A DNA stretch of 64,000 bases from CADCWN01 sp046328475 (GTDB lineage: Bacteria; Chloroflexota; Chloroflexia; Thermomicrobiales; CADCWN01), in the NCBI GenBank assembly GCA_046328475.1, contig JAXLWN010000022.1, positions 1 through 64,000 on the forward strand. The letters are read 5' to 3'. Positions 16,832 to 25,923 of this stretch are shown piece after piece (the stretch's first letter is position 1; each line of letters begins with the position of its first letter). The position numbers were made by a program, and so were the translations under genes. Below the pieces are notes generated by a model. That model searched no databases. It had not been told where the DNA came from and worked only from the letters and a program-made list of their open reading frames with translations.

Positions 16832-18565
16832 ATGGTCCAGTGGTACAACGCCCACCGCCCGGCCGTGATGGGCGCGCGGGCGATGGTCTCCTCCACCCAC
16901 TACCTCGCGACCGCCGCCGGGGTCGAAATCCTCAAAGCGGGCGGCAATGCGATCGACGCCGGGGTCGCGGTCGGCCTCTGCATCAACGTCGTCGAGCCGG
17001 GGCTCACCAACCTCGCCGGGGTCGCCCCGATCATGACCTACAACGCCACCACGAAGCAGGTCGAGACGATCAGCGGCCTCGGGCGCTGGCCCGCCGCGAT
17101 CTCCATCGACTGGTATCGCGACAACTTCGGCGGCGACATGCCCGACGGCATCCCCCGCAGCGTCACCCCCGCCGCGATCGCCGCCTGGCTCGATGCCCTC
17201 GCGCGCGGCGGCACCATGACCTTCGCCGAAGTCGCCGCGCCCGCGCTCGCCCTCGCCGAGGACGGCTTCCCGGTCTACCCCCGCCTCGCCAGCATGATCG
17301 CCGCCGAGGCCAAAGTCCTGGCCGGGTGGCCCTCCTCCCTCCCGACCTTCCAGCCGAACGGCCGCGCCCCGCGCGAGCGCGAAGTCTGGCGGCAGCCCGA
17401 ACTCGCCCACACCCTCCGATTGCTGATCGAGGCCGAGCGCGGCGCGGCCCACCGCGAAGCCGGGCTGGAAGCGGCGCGGCGGCGCTTCTACGAGGGCGAC
17501 ATCGCCGAGCGCATCGCACGCTTCTCCATCGAGCAGGGCGGCCTGCTCAACGGCGACGACCTCGCCAGCTTCCGCGTCGGCCACGAGGCCCCGGTCAGCG
17601 TCAACTACCGCGAGTTCGAGGTCTTCGCCTGCGGCCCCTGGTGCCAGGGACCGATGATCCCGCAAACCCTCCAGATCCTCGCCGGCTACGACCTCCCCTC
17701 CCTCGGCCACAACTCAGCCGACTACCTCCACGTCGTCGCCGAAGCCCTGAAGCTCGCCTTCGCCGACCGCGACCGCTTCGTCGGCGACCCCGACTTCGTT
17801 GACGTGCCGGTGGACGGCCTCATCTCGCCCGCCTACGCCGCCACCCGTCGCGCCCTGCTCGACCCGCAGCGCGCCTGGGCCGAGATGCCCCCCTCCGGCG
17901 ACCCGCGCCCCTACAGCGCCCTCGGCGCGTCGCTCGACGTGGCGCAGCGCGAACCCGCGCTCGTCAGCGCGCCCCCCGGCCCCGACACCGCCTACGTCGC
18001 CATTGTGGACTGCTGGGGCAACGCCTTCTCGGCCACGCCCAGCGACAGCGCCCTCTCCAGCCCGCTCGTCCCCGGCCTCGGCATCCCGCTCTCGTCGCGC
18101 GGCGCGCAGGGCTGGCTCGATCCCAACCACGCCTCGGCGGTCGCGCCCGGCAAGCGCCCGCGCCTCACCCCCAACCCCGCCCTGGCGCTGCGGGAGGGCG
18201 AACTCTTCATGCCCTTCGGCTGCCCCGGCGGCGACGGCCAGACCCAGGCGATGCTCCAGGTCTTCCTCAACGTCGCCGAATTCGGCATGAACCCCCAGCG
18301 CGCCATCGAGGAGCCCCGAATCATCAGCGAGAGCTTCCCCGACTCCTTCTGGCCGCACGGCTACCAGCCCGGCCTGCTGAACGTCGAAGGCCGCATCTCG
18401 GCCGATGTTCGCGCCGACCTCGCCCGGCGCGGCCACCGCATCAACGAGTGGCCCGCCTGGAACGGTGCCGCCTGCAGCGTCTGCGCCATCGTCGTCGATC
18501 CCGCCACCGGCACCCGCGTCGGCGGTGCCGACCCCCGCCGCGAGTGCTACGCCCTCGGCTACTGA
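16832..18565 (+). CDS. ggt: Gamma-glutamyltransferase family protein
   Basis: The 577-aa protein is an N-terminal-nucleophile hydrolase that processes gamma-glutamyl amides such as glutathione. The N-terminal half contains GGNAIDAGVAVGLCINVVEP, typical of the family. The autoprocessing threonine is expected in PDTAYVAIVD near residue 388, where the family has T-T-H; here the second Thr-His is replaced by Ala-Tyr. Later motifs include GKRPRLTPNP and MPFGCPGGDGQTQAM. There is no signal peptide, so it may be cytoplasmic or exported by an unrecognised route. Because of the altered nucleophile surroundings it could be an acylase-like member. GAAGGGAGC precedes the ATG. Confidence 0.9.
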   Translation: MVQWYNAHRPAVMGARAMVSSTHYLATAAGVEILKAGGNAIDAGVAVGLCINVVEPGLTNLAGVAPIMTYNATTKQVETISGLGRWPAAISIDWYRDNFGGDMPDGIPRSVTPAAIAAWLDALARGGTMTFAEVAAPALALAEDGFPVYPRLASMIAAEAKVLAGWPSSLPTFQPNGRAPREREVWRQPELAHTLRLLIEAERGAAHREAGLEAARRRFYEGDIAERIARFSIEQGGLLNGDDLASFRVGHEAPVSVNYREFEVFACGPWCQGPMIPQTLQILAGYDLPSLGHNSADYLHVVAEALKLAFADRDRFVGDPDFVDVPVDGLISPAYAATRRALLDPQRAWAEMPPSGDPRPYSALGASLDVAQREPALVSAPPGPDTAYVAIVDCWGNAFSATPSDSALSSPLVPGLGIPLSSRGAQGWLDPNHASAVAPGKRPRLTPNPALALREGELFMPFGCPGGDGQTQAMLQVFLNVAEFGMNPQRAIEEPRIISESFPDSFWPHGYQPGLLNVEGRISADVRADLARRGHRINEWPAWNGAACSVCAIVVDPATGTRVGGADPRRECYALGY

Positions 18566-18630
18566 CCGCGACCTTGGCCTTTCATGACGTCTCCGGAGAG
18601 GGTTGCCTGCTAACTGATTACCCACGCGGG

Positions 18631-19104
18631 CTACGGGTGCGCGGCGGTAAGCAGAATGTCGTAACCGCGCGCGGCCTCGGCGGCGATCTCGCGAAGCGAC
18701 CGACCGTCATTGCGCGCGACCGCCTCGGCGAGTCCCACGAAGTACCCCTCGAACCCCGCCGGCGTCAACAGGTTCAGGAAGCGCGCCGGACCCGTCGGCG
18801 TGGAGAAGGTGTGCGGCACGCCGCGCGGGATGAAAACCGACGTGCCCGCCCCCGCGACGGAGGTCTCACCCCCCACCCAGAACGTCACCTCCCCTTCGAG
18901 AACGTAGAAGAGTTCGTCGGTCCGCTCGTGGATGTGCGGCGCGGGACCGGGGAACCCCGCCGCGCTGTGATAGTCCAGCAGCGCGTAGTCGCCACCCGTC
19001 TCCGCCCCGGTCACCTTCAGCTCGACCGAATTATTGTGCGCCGTCAGCGTCCGACCCTGCCCCTTACCCACGACGATCGCGCCGGTTTGCGTCAACATTG
19101 CCAT
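18631..19104 (-). CDS. Cupin-domain protein
   Basis: The 157-aa protein has a single cupin barrel. Metal-binding motif 1 is visible as PHIHERTDELFYVLEGE and motif 2 as FIPRGVPHTF, so metal ligands (His, His, Glu, His) are intact. Such small cupins are often quercetinase-like or sensor proteins of unknown substrate. The ATG at 19104 has GAAGGAG just upstream; a much longer open frame upstream is an artefact. It is divergent from a TetR regulator 195 nt away, which suggests the regulator may control it. Confidence 0.88.
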   Translation of the reverse strand: MAMLTQTGAIVVGKGQGRTLTAHNNSVELKVTGAETGGDYALLDYHSAAGFPGPAPHIHERTDELFYVLEGEVTFWVGGETSVAGAGTSVFIPRGVPHTFSTPTGPARFLNLLTPAGFEGYFVGLAEAVARNDGRSLREIAAEAARGYDILLTAAHP

Positions 19105-19299
19105 GCTCCTTCCTATCCTGCCCGTTTCCAAATGCGCAGTTCCGGGAATTGCCGTCGAGTTCATCACTTCCGTTCGATCAATTCGCGCCCCCCGCATCGC
19201 CCGCCCGGCACCTCCTCCCGCCCCTTCCATCTTGACGAGCACCCCCCGATCTGGCAAGCTTTTCGGGCGATCGGCGGCTATTGTCGAGAGGAACGGCGT
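19105..19299. other. Divergent cupin/tetR intergenic region
   Basis: This gap must hold both promoters and probably the TetR operator, but no clear palindrome or promoter pair was identified by eye. Confidence 0.4.
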
Positions 19300-19908
19300 A
19301 TGGCGTTCGGAAAACCTGGGCGACCGCCCGAGGATCGTCTTGCGCGGCAGGCCGAAATCTACCTGGCGGTCGCCCCGCTCATCCTGGAGGGTGGCGCGCG
19401 GCATCTCTCGATGCGCGCCGCCGCCGACGCCGCCTGCATGAGCATCGGCGGCCTCTACCACTACTTTCCCACCAAGCGCGACCTCGTCCTCCACGGCTTG
19501 GATGAAGCCGCGCGCACGCGCCTCTGCCACGAATATCGCGCCGCGATCGCCGATGTCGCCGCCTGGGGCCTCTCCCGCTGGGTCGAGTCCTACCTCGATT
19601 TCGCCCAGCGCATGATCGACTTCATGCGCCCAGCCGTGCAGGCCGCGCTCGATCTCGGCGTCGATGAGTTCCAGACCCAGCTCGATAGCGGCCTCGTCTA
19701 CCACGTCACCGACCTGGTAGAAACGCTGCGGGTCCTTGTCCCGGCCATTCCCGGGCGCGATCTCGAATCGCTGGCCCGCGCCATGCGCCGCCTCGTCCTC
19801 GGCACCCTCATCGACCGCACCGACACCCGCGCTGAACTCCGCGACCAGCAGCGCGCCCTCATCTACGGCTACGCCGTTCTCACCCAACGCGCCGCCGCCA
19901 CCGCCTGA
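19300..19908 (+). CDS. TetR/AcrR-family transcriptional regulator
   Basis: The 202-aa regulator has an N-terminal TetR helix-turn-helix: HLSMRAAADAACMSIGGLYH followed by YFPTKRDLVLHGL (about residues 36-68). The diverged C-terminal ligand domain has no recognised substrate. The ATG at 19300 follows GAGAGGAAC. Because it is divergent from the cupin gene, the simplest inference is control of the cupin gene and of itself. The ligand is unknown. Confidence 0.9.
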   Translation: MAFGKPGRPPEDRLARQAEIYLAVAPLILEGGARHLSMRAAADAACMSIGGLYHYFPTKRDLVLHGLDEAARTRLCHEYRAAIADVAAWGLSRWVESYLDFAQRMIDFMRPAVQAALDLGVDEFQTQLDSGLVYHVTDLVETLRVLVPAIPGRDLESLARAMRRLVLGTLIDRTDTRAELRDQQRALIYGYAVLTQRAAATA

Positions 19909-20017
19909 CCGCACCCCAACATGGCCGATCCCCGCGCCGTGCGTCATACTTCCCCAGGGCGGACCCTGGCCCACGCCGGGCCAGGCCGAGGCGAATTGGC
20001 CACGCTTTCGCCGGGTT

Positions 20018-20097
20018 CAAGGTTTCAGGCACCAAATTGAACAACCCCAAACCTTCAAACCTTCGAACCTTGAACTTTGAACTTTGAACTTTGAACC
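20018..20097 (+). repeat. TTCGAA/TTTGAAC leader array before obgE
   Basis: AACCTTCAAACCTTCG-type octamers run into three TTTGAAC heptamers, ending 18 nt before the obgE TTG start. Upstream, a weaker GGGTTCAAGGTTT arm could pair with it. It has the same orientation relative to the start codon as in eight other genes. Confidence 0.8.
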
Positions 20098-20115
20098 ACC
20101 CCCGGAGACACCACC

Positions 20116-21569
20116 TTGTACGACATAGCCAAAGTCTACGTAAAAGCCGGTGACGGCGGGAACGGCGCGATCACCTTCCACCGCGAGAAATTCGTCCCGC
20201 GCGGCGGGCCGGATGGTGGCGACGGCGGCAAGGGCGGCGACGTCATCCTTCGCGCCACCCTCAGCGAGAACACGCTGATCCGCTTCCAGTACCTCTCGCG
20301 CTACGAAGCCGAGCGCGGCGTCAACGGCCAGAAATCCAACCGCCACGGCAAGAACGGCGGCAGCAAGACGATCCCCGTCCCGGTCGGCACGCTCGTGCGC
20401 GACGCCGATACCGGTGCCCTGCTCGCCGACCTCACGCGCGACGGGGATGAAGTCGTCGTGGTGCGCGGCGGGCGCGGCGGATTGGGCAACCAGCACTTCG
20501 CCACCTCCGTGCGCCAGGCCCCGCGCATCGCCGAGAAGGGCGAGCCGGGCGAGGAGCGCAACCTCGCGCTCGAACTGAAGCTGATCGCCGATGTCGGCCT
20601 GGCCGGTTTCCGAACGTCGGCAAATCGACGCTGCTCGCCTCGCTCAGCGCCGCGCGCCCGAAGATCGCCGACTACCCCTTCACCACCCTGGAGCCGAACC
20701 TCGGCGTGGTCGAAGTGGACGAGCAAACCTTCGTCGCCGCCGACATCCCCGGCCTGCTCGAAGGCGCGGCGCACGGCGTCGGCCTCGGCTACGAATTCCT
20801 GCGCCACGTCGAGCGCACCCGCCTGCTCGTCCATGTCCTCGACGGCGCGAGCGAACTGATCGGCCGCGACCCGCTGCAAGACTTCGACACCATCAACGCC
20901 GAACTCGCCGCCTACGGTGCCGGACTGGAGGAGAAGCCCCAGATCGTCGCCGTTAACCGCATGGACCTGCAAGAAGCGCGCGACGCCTACCCCGCGATCA
21001 GCGCGGCGCTCACCGCGCGCGGCTACACCGTCATGCCGATCGCCGCCGCCATTGGCCAGGGCGTGCGCGAACTCGCGCGCGAGGTCATGAAGCAACTGCG
21101 CGAACTCCCCGTGCCCGAGGAAGCCGTCGCCGCCACCACCCCGGACGGCCCGCGTCGCTACACCCTCGACGACGACATCGACGAGCGCCACATCGAAGTC
21201 GAGCGCGTCTCCCCGCACCACTTCGTCGTGCGCGGCATCCGCATCGAGCGCCTCGCCAAGATGACCGATTTCCACAACGACGAAGCCGCCGACCGCTTCC
21301 AGCGCGTCCTCGACTCCTCCGGCGTTGCCCACAAACTCGAAGCCGCCGGCGTCTCCGACGGCGACGCCGTCCACATCGGCGGCCACGACCTCATCTGGGG
21401 CGAACAAGAAGGCGAAGCCGACCGCACCCGCGCCGGTGGCCGCCACCGCCGCCGCGAGCGACACGAGCGGGCGAAACGGCGAGCGGGCGAGCGGGCGAGG
21501 AGTTACCCCACCGCCCTACCCTCCGAGCGAGTCACCCCACTCTCCTCGCGGGAGAGGGGGCCGGGGTGA
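20116..21569 (+). CDS. obgE: GTPase ObgE/CgtA, frameshifted at about 20611
   Basis: This is an essential ribosome-associated GTPase. The N-terminal Obg glycine-rich fold spans residues 1-158 (MYDIAKVYVKAGDGGNGAIT, HGKNGGSKT). The G domain follows with P-loop PNVGKST, then DIPGLLEGA, and NRMD in place of NKxD. A C-terminal OCT domain is present. The P-loop is split: one C is missing from the expected CCC after GGTTT, so the frame changes inside G-F-P-N-V. Everything downstream is intact, which favours a sequencing error. Translation starts at TTG with GGAG upstream. The last 35 residues are encoded by tandem repeats and a dispersed hairpin, so the normal end may be near 21460. Confidence 0.93.
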
Positions 21570-21660
21570 GGTCCACCCCTCGCCCGCTCGCCGATTCGCC
21601 GATTCGCCGTTTCACCGTCTCGCCGTTTCGCCCGTTCACCCATTCTCCTTTGCACTGTGA
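21460..21660. repeat. GCGGGCGA and GATTCGCC octamers with a dispersed hairpin element
   Basis: Within the obgE tail are GAGCGGGC-type octamers. A 65-70 bp element follows (21503-21572, inverted relative to copies near 60931 and 61956), containing CTCCTCGCGGGAGAG. Octamers of CGATTCGC/CGTTTCGC type then run to about 21650. Confidence 0.75.
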
Positions 21661-21781
21661 CACTTTCGGCACACTCCTTGCGTACATTGGAAGTGGTCGA
21701 GCGCGACGAAGCGCGGCCAGGGTGCGCAGGCATCTGGCGGTGTCGCCGGTGATGCCGCCGCGAATATGGAGGATGGGCAAA

Positions 21782-22396
21782 ATGAGCGATCAGCGCAAAG
21801 ACGAGTGGCCGAACCTTGACGACCAGCCGAGCAATACGAACGAGGGCGGCACAACCGACAGCGGCAACAAGTCAGATGTTGCGAACGAACTTCAGGAACT
21901 AGGCCAGCGGTTGGCCGCGACCGCGCGCACGCTCTGGCAGAGCGAGCAGCGCCAGGAACTGCAGAAGGACGTGACCGACGGCCTGCGCCTGCTGCGCGAC
22001 CAGCTCTCCGGCGTGGTCGACACCGTGCGCACCAACCCGAAGGTGCAAACCCTCAAGGATCAGGTCGGGCAGAAAGTTGACGCCGGGCGCAGCTCCGACG
22101 CCTTCGAGGAAGTGCGCACCGGATTGAGCAACGGCCTGCGAGCGCTGAACGAGCAGTTGCAGCGCTTCACCGAGCGCATGGAGCGCAGGACGCCGCCGCC
22201 GATGCCCCGCCGGTCCCGCCGACCGAATCCGCCGCCACCTCCGGCGCAACCATGCCGGAAGCCAGCGGCGTCGTGGCTTCCGACTCCGCGCCGCCCGCCG
22301 ACATCGTCACCGGTGGCCCGCTCGCCGAAGCCGCCCGCTACCCCAAGACCAATCCCCACCGCCCCCGAAGGCCCCGCCGCCGATTCGCAGCGGTAA
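21782..22396 (+). CDS. Hypothetical coiled-coil protein with acidic Ala/Pro tail, two compensating frameshifts
   Basis: No family was recognised. About 205 aa are predicted. Residues 35-135 are helical and charged (ELQELGQRLAATARTLWQSE, LSNGLRALNEQLQRFTERME) without a membrane segment, resembling apolipoprotein- or phasin-like amphipathic helices. Near 22188 one base appears to be missing and near 22355 one extra. Between these points the next frame gives a natural Ala/Pro-rich stretch (MPEASGVVASDSAPPADIV), after which the original frame resumes and ends with PEGPAADSQR. GGAGG lies nine bases before the ATG. A strong terminator follows. Confidence 0.6.
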   Translation: MSDQRKDEWPNLDDQPSNTNEGGTTDSGNKSDVANELQELGQRLAATARTLWQSEQRQELQKDVTDGLRLLRDQLSGVVDTVRTNPKVQTLKDQVGQKVDAGRSSDAFEEVRTGLSNGLRALNEQLQRFTERMERRTPPPMPRRSRRPNPPPPPAQPCRKPAASWLPTPRRPPTSSPVARSPKPPATPRPIPTAPEGPAADSQR

Positions 22397-22420
22397 CCCC
22401 ACAACCCCAAGCACTACACA

Positions 22421-22456
22421 GCGCCACCCGCATAACCTGCCGGGTGGCGCTTCTTC
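22421..22456 (+). terminator. Rho-independent terminator
   Basis: A perfect 10-bp stem, GCGCCACCCG with CGGGTGGCGC, has a 10-nt loop and is followed by TTCTTC. It lies 24 nt after the coiled-coil gene. Confidence 0.8.
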
Positions 22457-22472
22457 AGACCGGGCACAATTC

Positions 22473-22496
22473 GTAGAGGCGGTTCGTGAACCGCCC
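22473..22496. repeat. GTAGRGGC-type hairpin repeat, copy 1
   Basis: The hairpin GGCGGTTC/GAACCGCC is framed by GTAGA and the closing GCCC. Similar framing with different but self-complementary arms occurs at 35263, 40964, 41038, 58275 and 62436. Confidence 0.7.
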
Positions 22497-22526
22497 TTCT
22501 CCCACCCTCCGCCATCTCCTCAGTTC

Positions 22527-22558
22527 GTACTTCGTACTTCGTCGTTCGTACTTCAACA
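22527..22558. repeat. CGTACTT heptamer array
   Basis: About four units of CGTACTT or a close variant lie 60 nt before the S9 hydrolase start. The unit sequence is not found elsewhere in the window. Confidence 0.7.
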
Positions 22559-22618
22559 GTGCTACTATCCCCCCGCGCAAACCACAGTCGCGATGCAACG
22601 TCAGCAAGGAGGCACGAC

Positions 22619-23598
22619 GTGAGCGGGGATGGCGGGCAGTCGGGCGAAATCGCCCGGCTCCGACGCATGATCGAAGACCAGAACTTCGCGATCGAAACCC
22701 TGGGGCGGCAACTCGACGAAGTGCTGCTCACCCAGCGCCTCGCAGCGGTCGCGGACGTCGATGTGCTCAAGTTCACCGGGCCACCCAGGCGTGTCGAATC
22801 CAATCCGACCGCGCAGGGAGCTGGAAACCCGCTGGTGGTCACCGCTTACCTCTTCGTGCCGCGCAACCTCGACCGCAGCGCGAAGCACCCCCTGATCGTC
22901 ATGCCGCACGGCGGCGTCCACAGCCGCTTCGGCGCGGGCGCGGCGAACATCGTGGCCGAATTGATCGCCGAGGGCTACGTCATCGTCGCGCCCGACTATC
23001 GCGGCAGCACCGGCTACGGGCGCAACTTCCACGAAGCGATCGACTACGGCGGTCGCGAGGTGGACGACACCGACGCCGCCCGGCAGGTCGCGCTCGACTC
23101 CCTCCCCTTCCTCGACCCCGCGCGCGTGGGCCTCGTCGGCTGGAGCCACGGCGGCCTGATCGCCCTCTTCAACATCTTCGACCACCCCGAAGCCTACGCC
23201 GCCGCCTACACCGCCGTCCCGGTCAGCGATCTCGTCGCCCGCATGGGCTACAAGCCCCAGGGCTACCGCGACGCCTTCTCCGCCCCTACCACCTCGGGAA
23301 AACCGCCGACGAGGACGTGGCCGAGTACCGTCGCCGCTCTCCCTCCTGGCAGGCGCACCGCTACGCCGGGACCCCGCTCCTGATCCACACCACCACCAAC
23401 GACGAGGACGTGAACGTGCTCGAAGTGGAGCGCCTGATCCAGGCCCTCACACTCCAGGGCAAACCCTTCGCCCACAAGATCTACCAGGACGCCCCCGGCG
23501 GCCACGTCTTCAACCGCCTCGACACACCGCTCGCGCGCGAATCGCGCCGCGAAGCCTGGGACTTCCTCGCCGAACACCTCCACCCCGGCAACCGGTAG
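22619..23598 (+). CDS. Prolyl-oligopeptidase-like alpha/beta hydrolase (S9), frameshifted near 23282
   Basis: The protein (about 326 aa once the shift is repaired) has an N-terminal helical stretch and an alpha/beta-hydrolase domain. HPLIVMPHGGVHSRFG holds the oxyanion region, APDYRGSTGYG is typical of S9 peptidases, and GWSHGG carries the nucleophile serine. After the frame change near 23282, TTTNDEDV supplies the aspartate and GGHVFN the histidine, so the triad is complete. It is probably an acylaminoacyl or dipeptidyl peptidase, or a related esterase, in the cytoplasm. The GTG start at 22619 has AAGGAGG six bases upstream. The shift sits in a CCCC run. CGTACTT heptamers lie upstream at 22527. 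Confidence 0.85.
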
Positions 23599-23901
23599 TA
23601 CAGCACAGCGGAAGAAACTCGGTGGTCTCGCGTCTCCCCCGCTCCTCGCGGCCGGGTACCCACCGCAGTGGGTGGCGGGTGCCGCCCGCAGGCGGGGCGA
23701 GGGCAACAACAAACGGGGGCGACGGTTATCCGTCGCCCGTCCCATTTCTCACACACCGCCTGTAACCTACGAAATACCCCACCGCCCCCAGCCCGCGCAG
23801 GCGGGCTTTGCGGCGAGCCGCAGCGAGCCTCCAGCCCAGGTCTTTAGACCTTGGGGCCTCTTACACGCGCCACGCGCCACCCACAACGGGCGTTCCCCCC
23901 C
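23599..23901. other. Convergent gap filled by dispersed repeats
   Basis: No gene is seen. Near 23648-23705 is a GGTGCCGCCCGCAGGCGG-type block. At 23790-23858 lies the third copy of the GCGGGCTTTGCGGC element, with the palindrome AGGTCTTTAGACCT. It is followed by two ACGCGCC units. Confidence 0.7.
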
Positions 23902-24834
23902 TCACCGCTCCTGCGTCGTCGGCTCCTGCCGCCCCGCGCGCTCATGCACCGACTTCCCCGTGAGATGATCCGGTGTCGCCGCAGCCTCCGCCCCCGCCGC
24001 ACCCTCGCCCACCGTCTCATCCGGGGTCGTCCCCGCCTCCGCCTTCTCCTCACCCGTCCAGCCCCGGTGCCGCACCAGGAAGCCCACGATTCCAATCGCC
24101 AGCAGCACCGCCGAGATGACGTGCGCCGCCTTGAACGGACCAAGCGTCAGGCTATCGGTGCGGATCGACTCGATCGCGAAGCGCGCCAGCGCATAGCCGA
24201 TCAGGTAGAACCAGAGCGCGTCGCCATTGCGCAATCGTCGGTCCCGGTCGATGCGCAGACAAACCTGCGTTAGCACCAGGCAGGCGATCAGGTTGTAGAT
24301 CGACTCGTAGAGAAAGGTCGGGTGGAAATGATCGAACGCGGCGTAGGCCGCCGGGCGGTGCTCCGGCGAGATGTAGATGCCCCAGGGCAGGCTTGTCGGG
24401 TCGCCGAACGCCTCCTGATTCGTGAAGTTGCCCCAGCGCCCGATCGCCTGCCCCAGCGCCATCGCCGGGACGATGATGTCGATCCAGCGGAAGAAGTTCA
24501 GGCGGTAATAGCGCGTGAAAAGCCAGATCGAGAGCGCCCCGAAGGCGATCGCCCCGTGGATCGAGATCCCACCCCCCCGGATATTGAACGCCTGCATCGG
24601 GTCGTTGGCGCAGCACGTATTCCAGTCGAGAAAGACCCAATACACCCGCGCCCCGGCGATCGCCGAGAAGACCACGATCGGCACCATGTTCCAGAGATGG
24701 TCCGGGTTCTCCCCCTTGCGCCGCGCCAGCCAGGAGGCCAGATACGCCCCGGCGATGACGCCGCACATGATCAGAATGCCATACCACCGCACCGCGAGCG
24801 GGCCGATGGTGAACGCGACCGGATCGGTGACCAT
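23902..24834 (-). CDS. lgt: Prolipoprotein diacylglyceryl transferase
   Basis: Lgt attaches diacylglycerol from phosphatidylglycerol to the lipobox cysteine of prolipoproteins at the cytoplasmic membrane. The 310-aa protein has about seven hydrophobic segments and the family signature GRWGNFTNQEAFG near residue 130, with GGGISIHGA upstream. A long, hydrophilic C-terminal tail of about 50 residues (rich in Glu, Ala and Thr) is unusual. The ATG at 24834 is preferred because the sequence matches the family start (DPVAFTIGPLAVRWYGI). A candidate substrate, a lipoprotein with an LAGC lipobox, is encoded at 53.9 kb. Confidence 0.95.
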   Translation of the reverse strand: MVTDPVAFTIGPLAVRWYGILIMCGVIAGAYLASWLARRKGENPDHLWNMVPIVVFSAIAGARVYWVFLDWNTCCANDPMQAFNIRGGGISIHGAIAFGALSIWLFTRYYRLNFFRWIDIIVPAMALGQAIGRWGNFTNQEAFGDPTSLPWGIYISPEHRPAAYAAFDHFHPTFLYESIYNLIACLVLTQVCLRIDRDRRLRNGDALWFYLIGYALARFAIESIRTDSLTLGPFKAAHVISAVLLAIGIVGFLVRHRGWTGEEKAEAGTTPDETVGEGAAGAEAAATPDHLTGKSVHERAGRQEPTTQER

Positions 24835-25143
24835 GGGACCCCCGAGAGGTTGCACAACGGAGCACACAGCGTCACAACGGGCGCTCCCTTTCGCCGGGCC
24901 GCGCCACGCCTCCGCCCGTGCCATCAGATCGCGCCTTGTGGCAAGGGTAGCACATCGCACCTGACGCTGTCTCCGCCCTGGTGTGCGGGCGCGAAGGGCA
25001 CCGCCCCGAGGCAGCGGCCAGACCAACGATCGAGGGCGGGGCCGTAGCCCCACCTCGATCTGCTATTCAATTGTGGTTGGGATTGGGCCGAGTGGTAGGT
25101 CGAGCGACCTCCGACGCCTCGGCGGCGCCAGGCCCTTGCGCGA

Positions 25144-25213
25144 GGATTCAAGTATGGCAGACCAACCCCACCTTGTCCAGCAGCACGGGATTCAAGTATG
25201 GCAGGCCAACCCC
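25144..25213. repeat. Two direct copies of a 26-bp motif, 44 bp apart
   Basis: GGATTCAAGTATGGCAG followed by RCCAACCCC occurs at 25144-25169 and again at 25188-25213 with one difference. No third copy was seen. Confidence 0.75.
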
Positions 25214-25779
25214 TCCTGTCAACACGAAGTATGCACACCCACATAGCGTATGCGCCGAAGGGGAACCCTTGGCTGGCTGGCGTTACGGCACCTCGCCCGA
25301 CAGGCGCACCCGCAGACCGGGATCCAACCTGCGCCGGGTACCCACCGTAGGCCCTGGGCAGTGGGGTTTGGGGTTTCGTGGCCCGCGCCGCGAGTCCGCG
25401 TGCGCCCAGCCGTCGTGTTCGTGGCAACCACCGCACCGGGCCCCCGAACGCCCGTCGGCGGTTGCCGCAAACGTACACCGCCCGCCGTCCCTCGCGCACC
25501 GAGACGAGTCGTCTGCAACCCCACTCCGGCACACGAGCGGCTCCCACGGTCGCCCCACCGCAGCCAGGATCTCAAATGCCAGCGCCCCCGGCGCAGAGCA
25601 TTCAGCCATTCTCGTATGCCCGGCGCAGATTCCAATAACCCGATCATCTCCGGGTGGCCACGCTCTCCGCAACGCCACTCCCCCACCCTCCCCACCCCCA
25701 CCCCGGCCACGACCGAGGGGAAACCTCCCTCGCCAACGGGACCAATTTCGGCCCCCGAACAAGTCCGATCGTCCTTGCC

Positions 25780-25828
25780 TGTCTAGACATTCTGTGGGAT
25801 TGGCATCCCGCCATGCCTTGTCTAGACT
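25780..25828. promoter_or_regulatory. Pair of TCTAGA-centred palindromes, possible operators
   Basis: TGTCTAGACA (25780-25789) is a perfect palindrome. TGTCTAGACT (25819-25828) repeats it with one change. The centres are 39 bp apart, close to four helical turns. They lie upstream of the pilin-like gene, so a dimeric regulator could bind both. Confidence 0.4.
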
Positions 25829-25923
25829 AGTGGTGAGGCGGAATTACCGCACCCACCGCCCGTTTTGTCGCCAGTTGCACTTTTGTCCTCGGGTTTGGTG
25901 AGTCCTTTGTCGCAGGGGGAACC

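Larger units (their letters stand above)
24835..25923. other. 1.1-kb region without recognisable genes
   Basis: Neither strand shows a coding region with normal codon bias; the short frames are Arg/Pro-rich artefacts. A 26-bp motif containing TTCAAGTATGGCAG is repeated directly at 25144-25169 and 25188-25213. Two copies of a TGTCTAGAC palindrome lie at 25780 and 25819, about 100-140 nt before the pilin-like gene. The stretch could be a long leader, a decayed gene or an RNA gene; nothing decides between these. Confidence 0.5.

Noticed and set aside
18631..19974. 447-codon version of the cupin gene
   Set aside because: The upstream part overlaps the TetR gene in antisense and has no cupin similarity. 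The ATG at 19104 has a strong ribosome site.
25283..25762. Minus-strand 159-codon frame in the gene-free region
   Set aside because: It has some cysteine-rich patches but no family match by eye, odd composition and no ribosome site. Support is insufficient.
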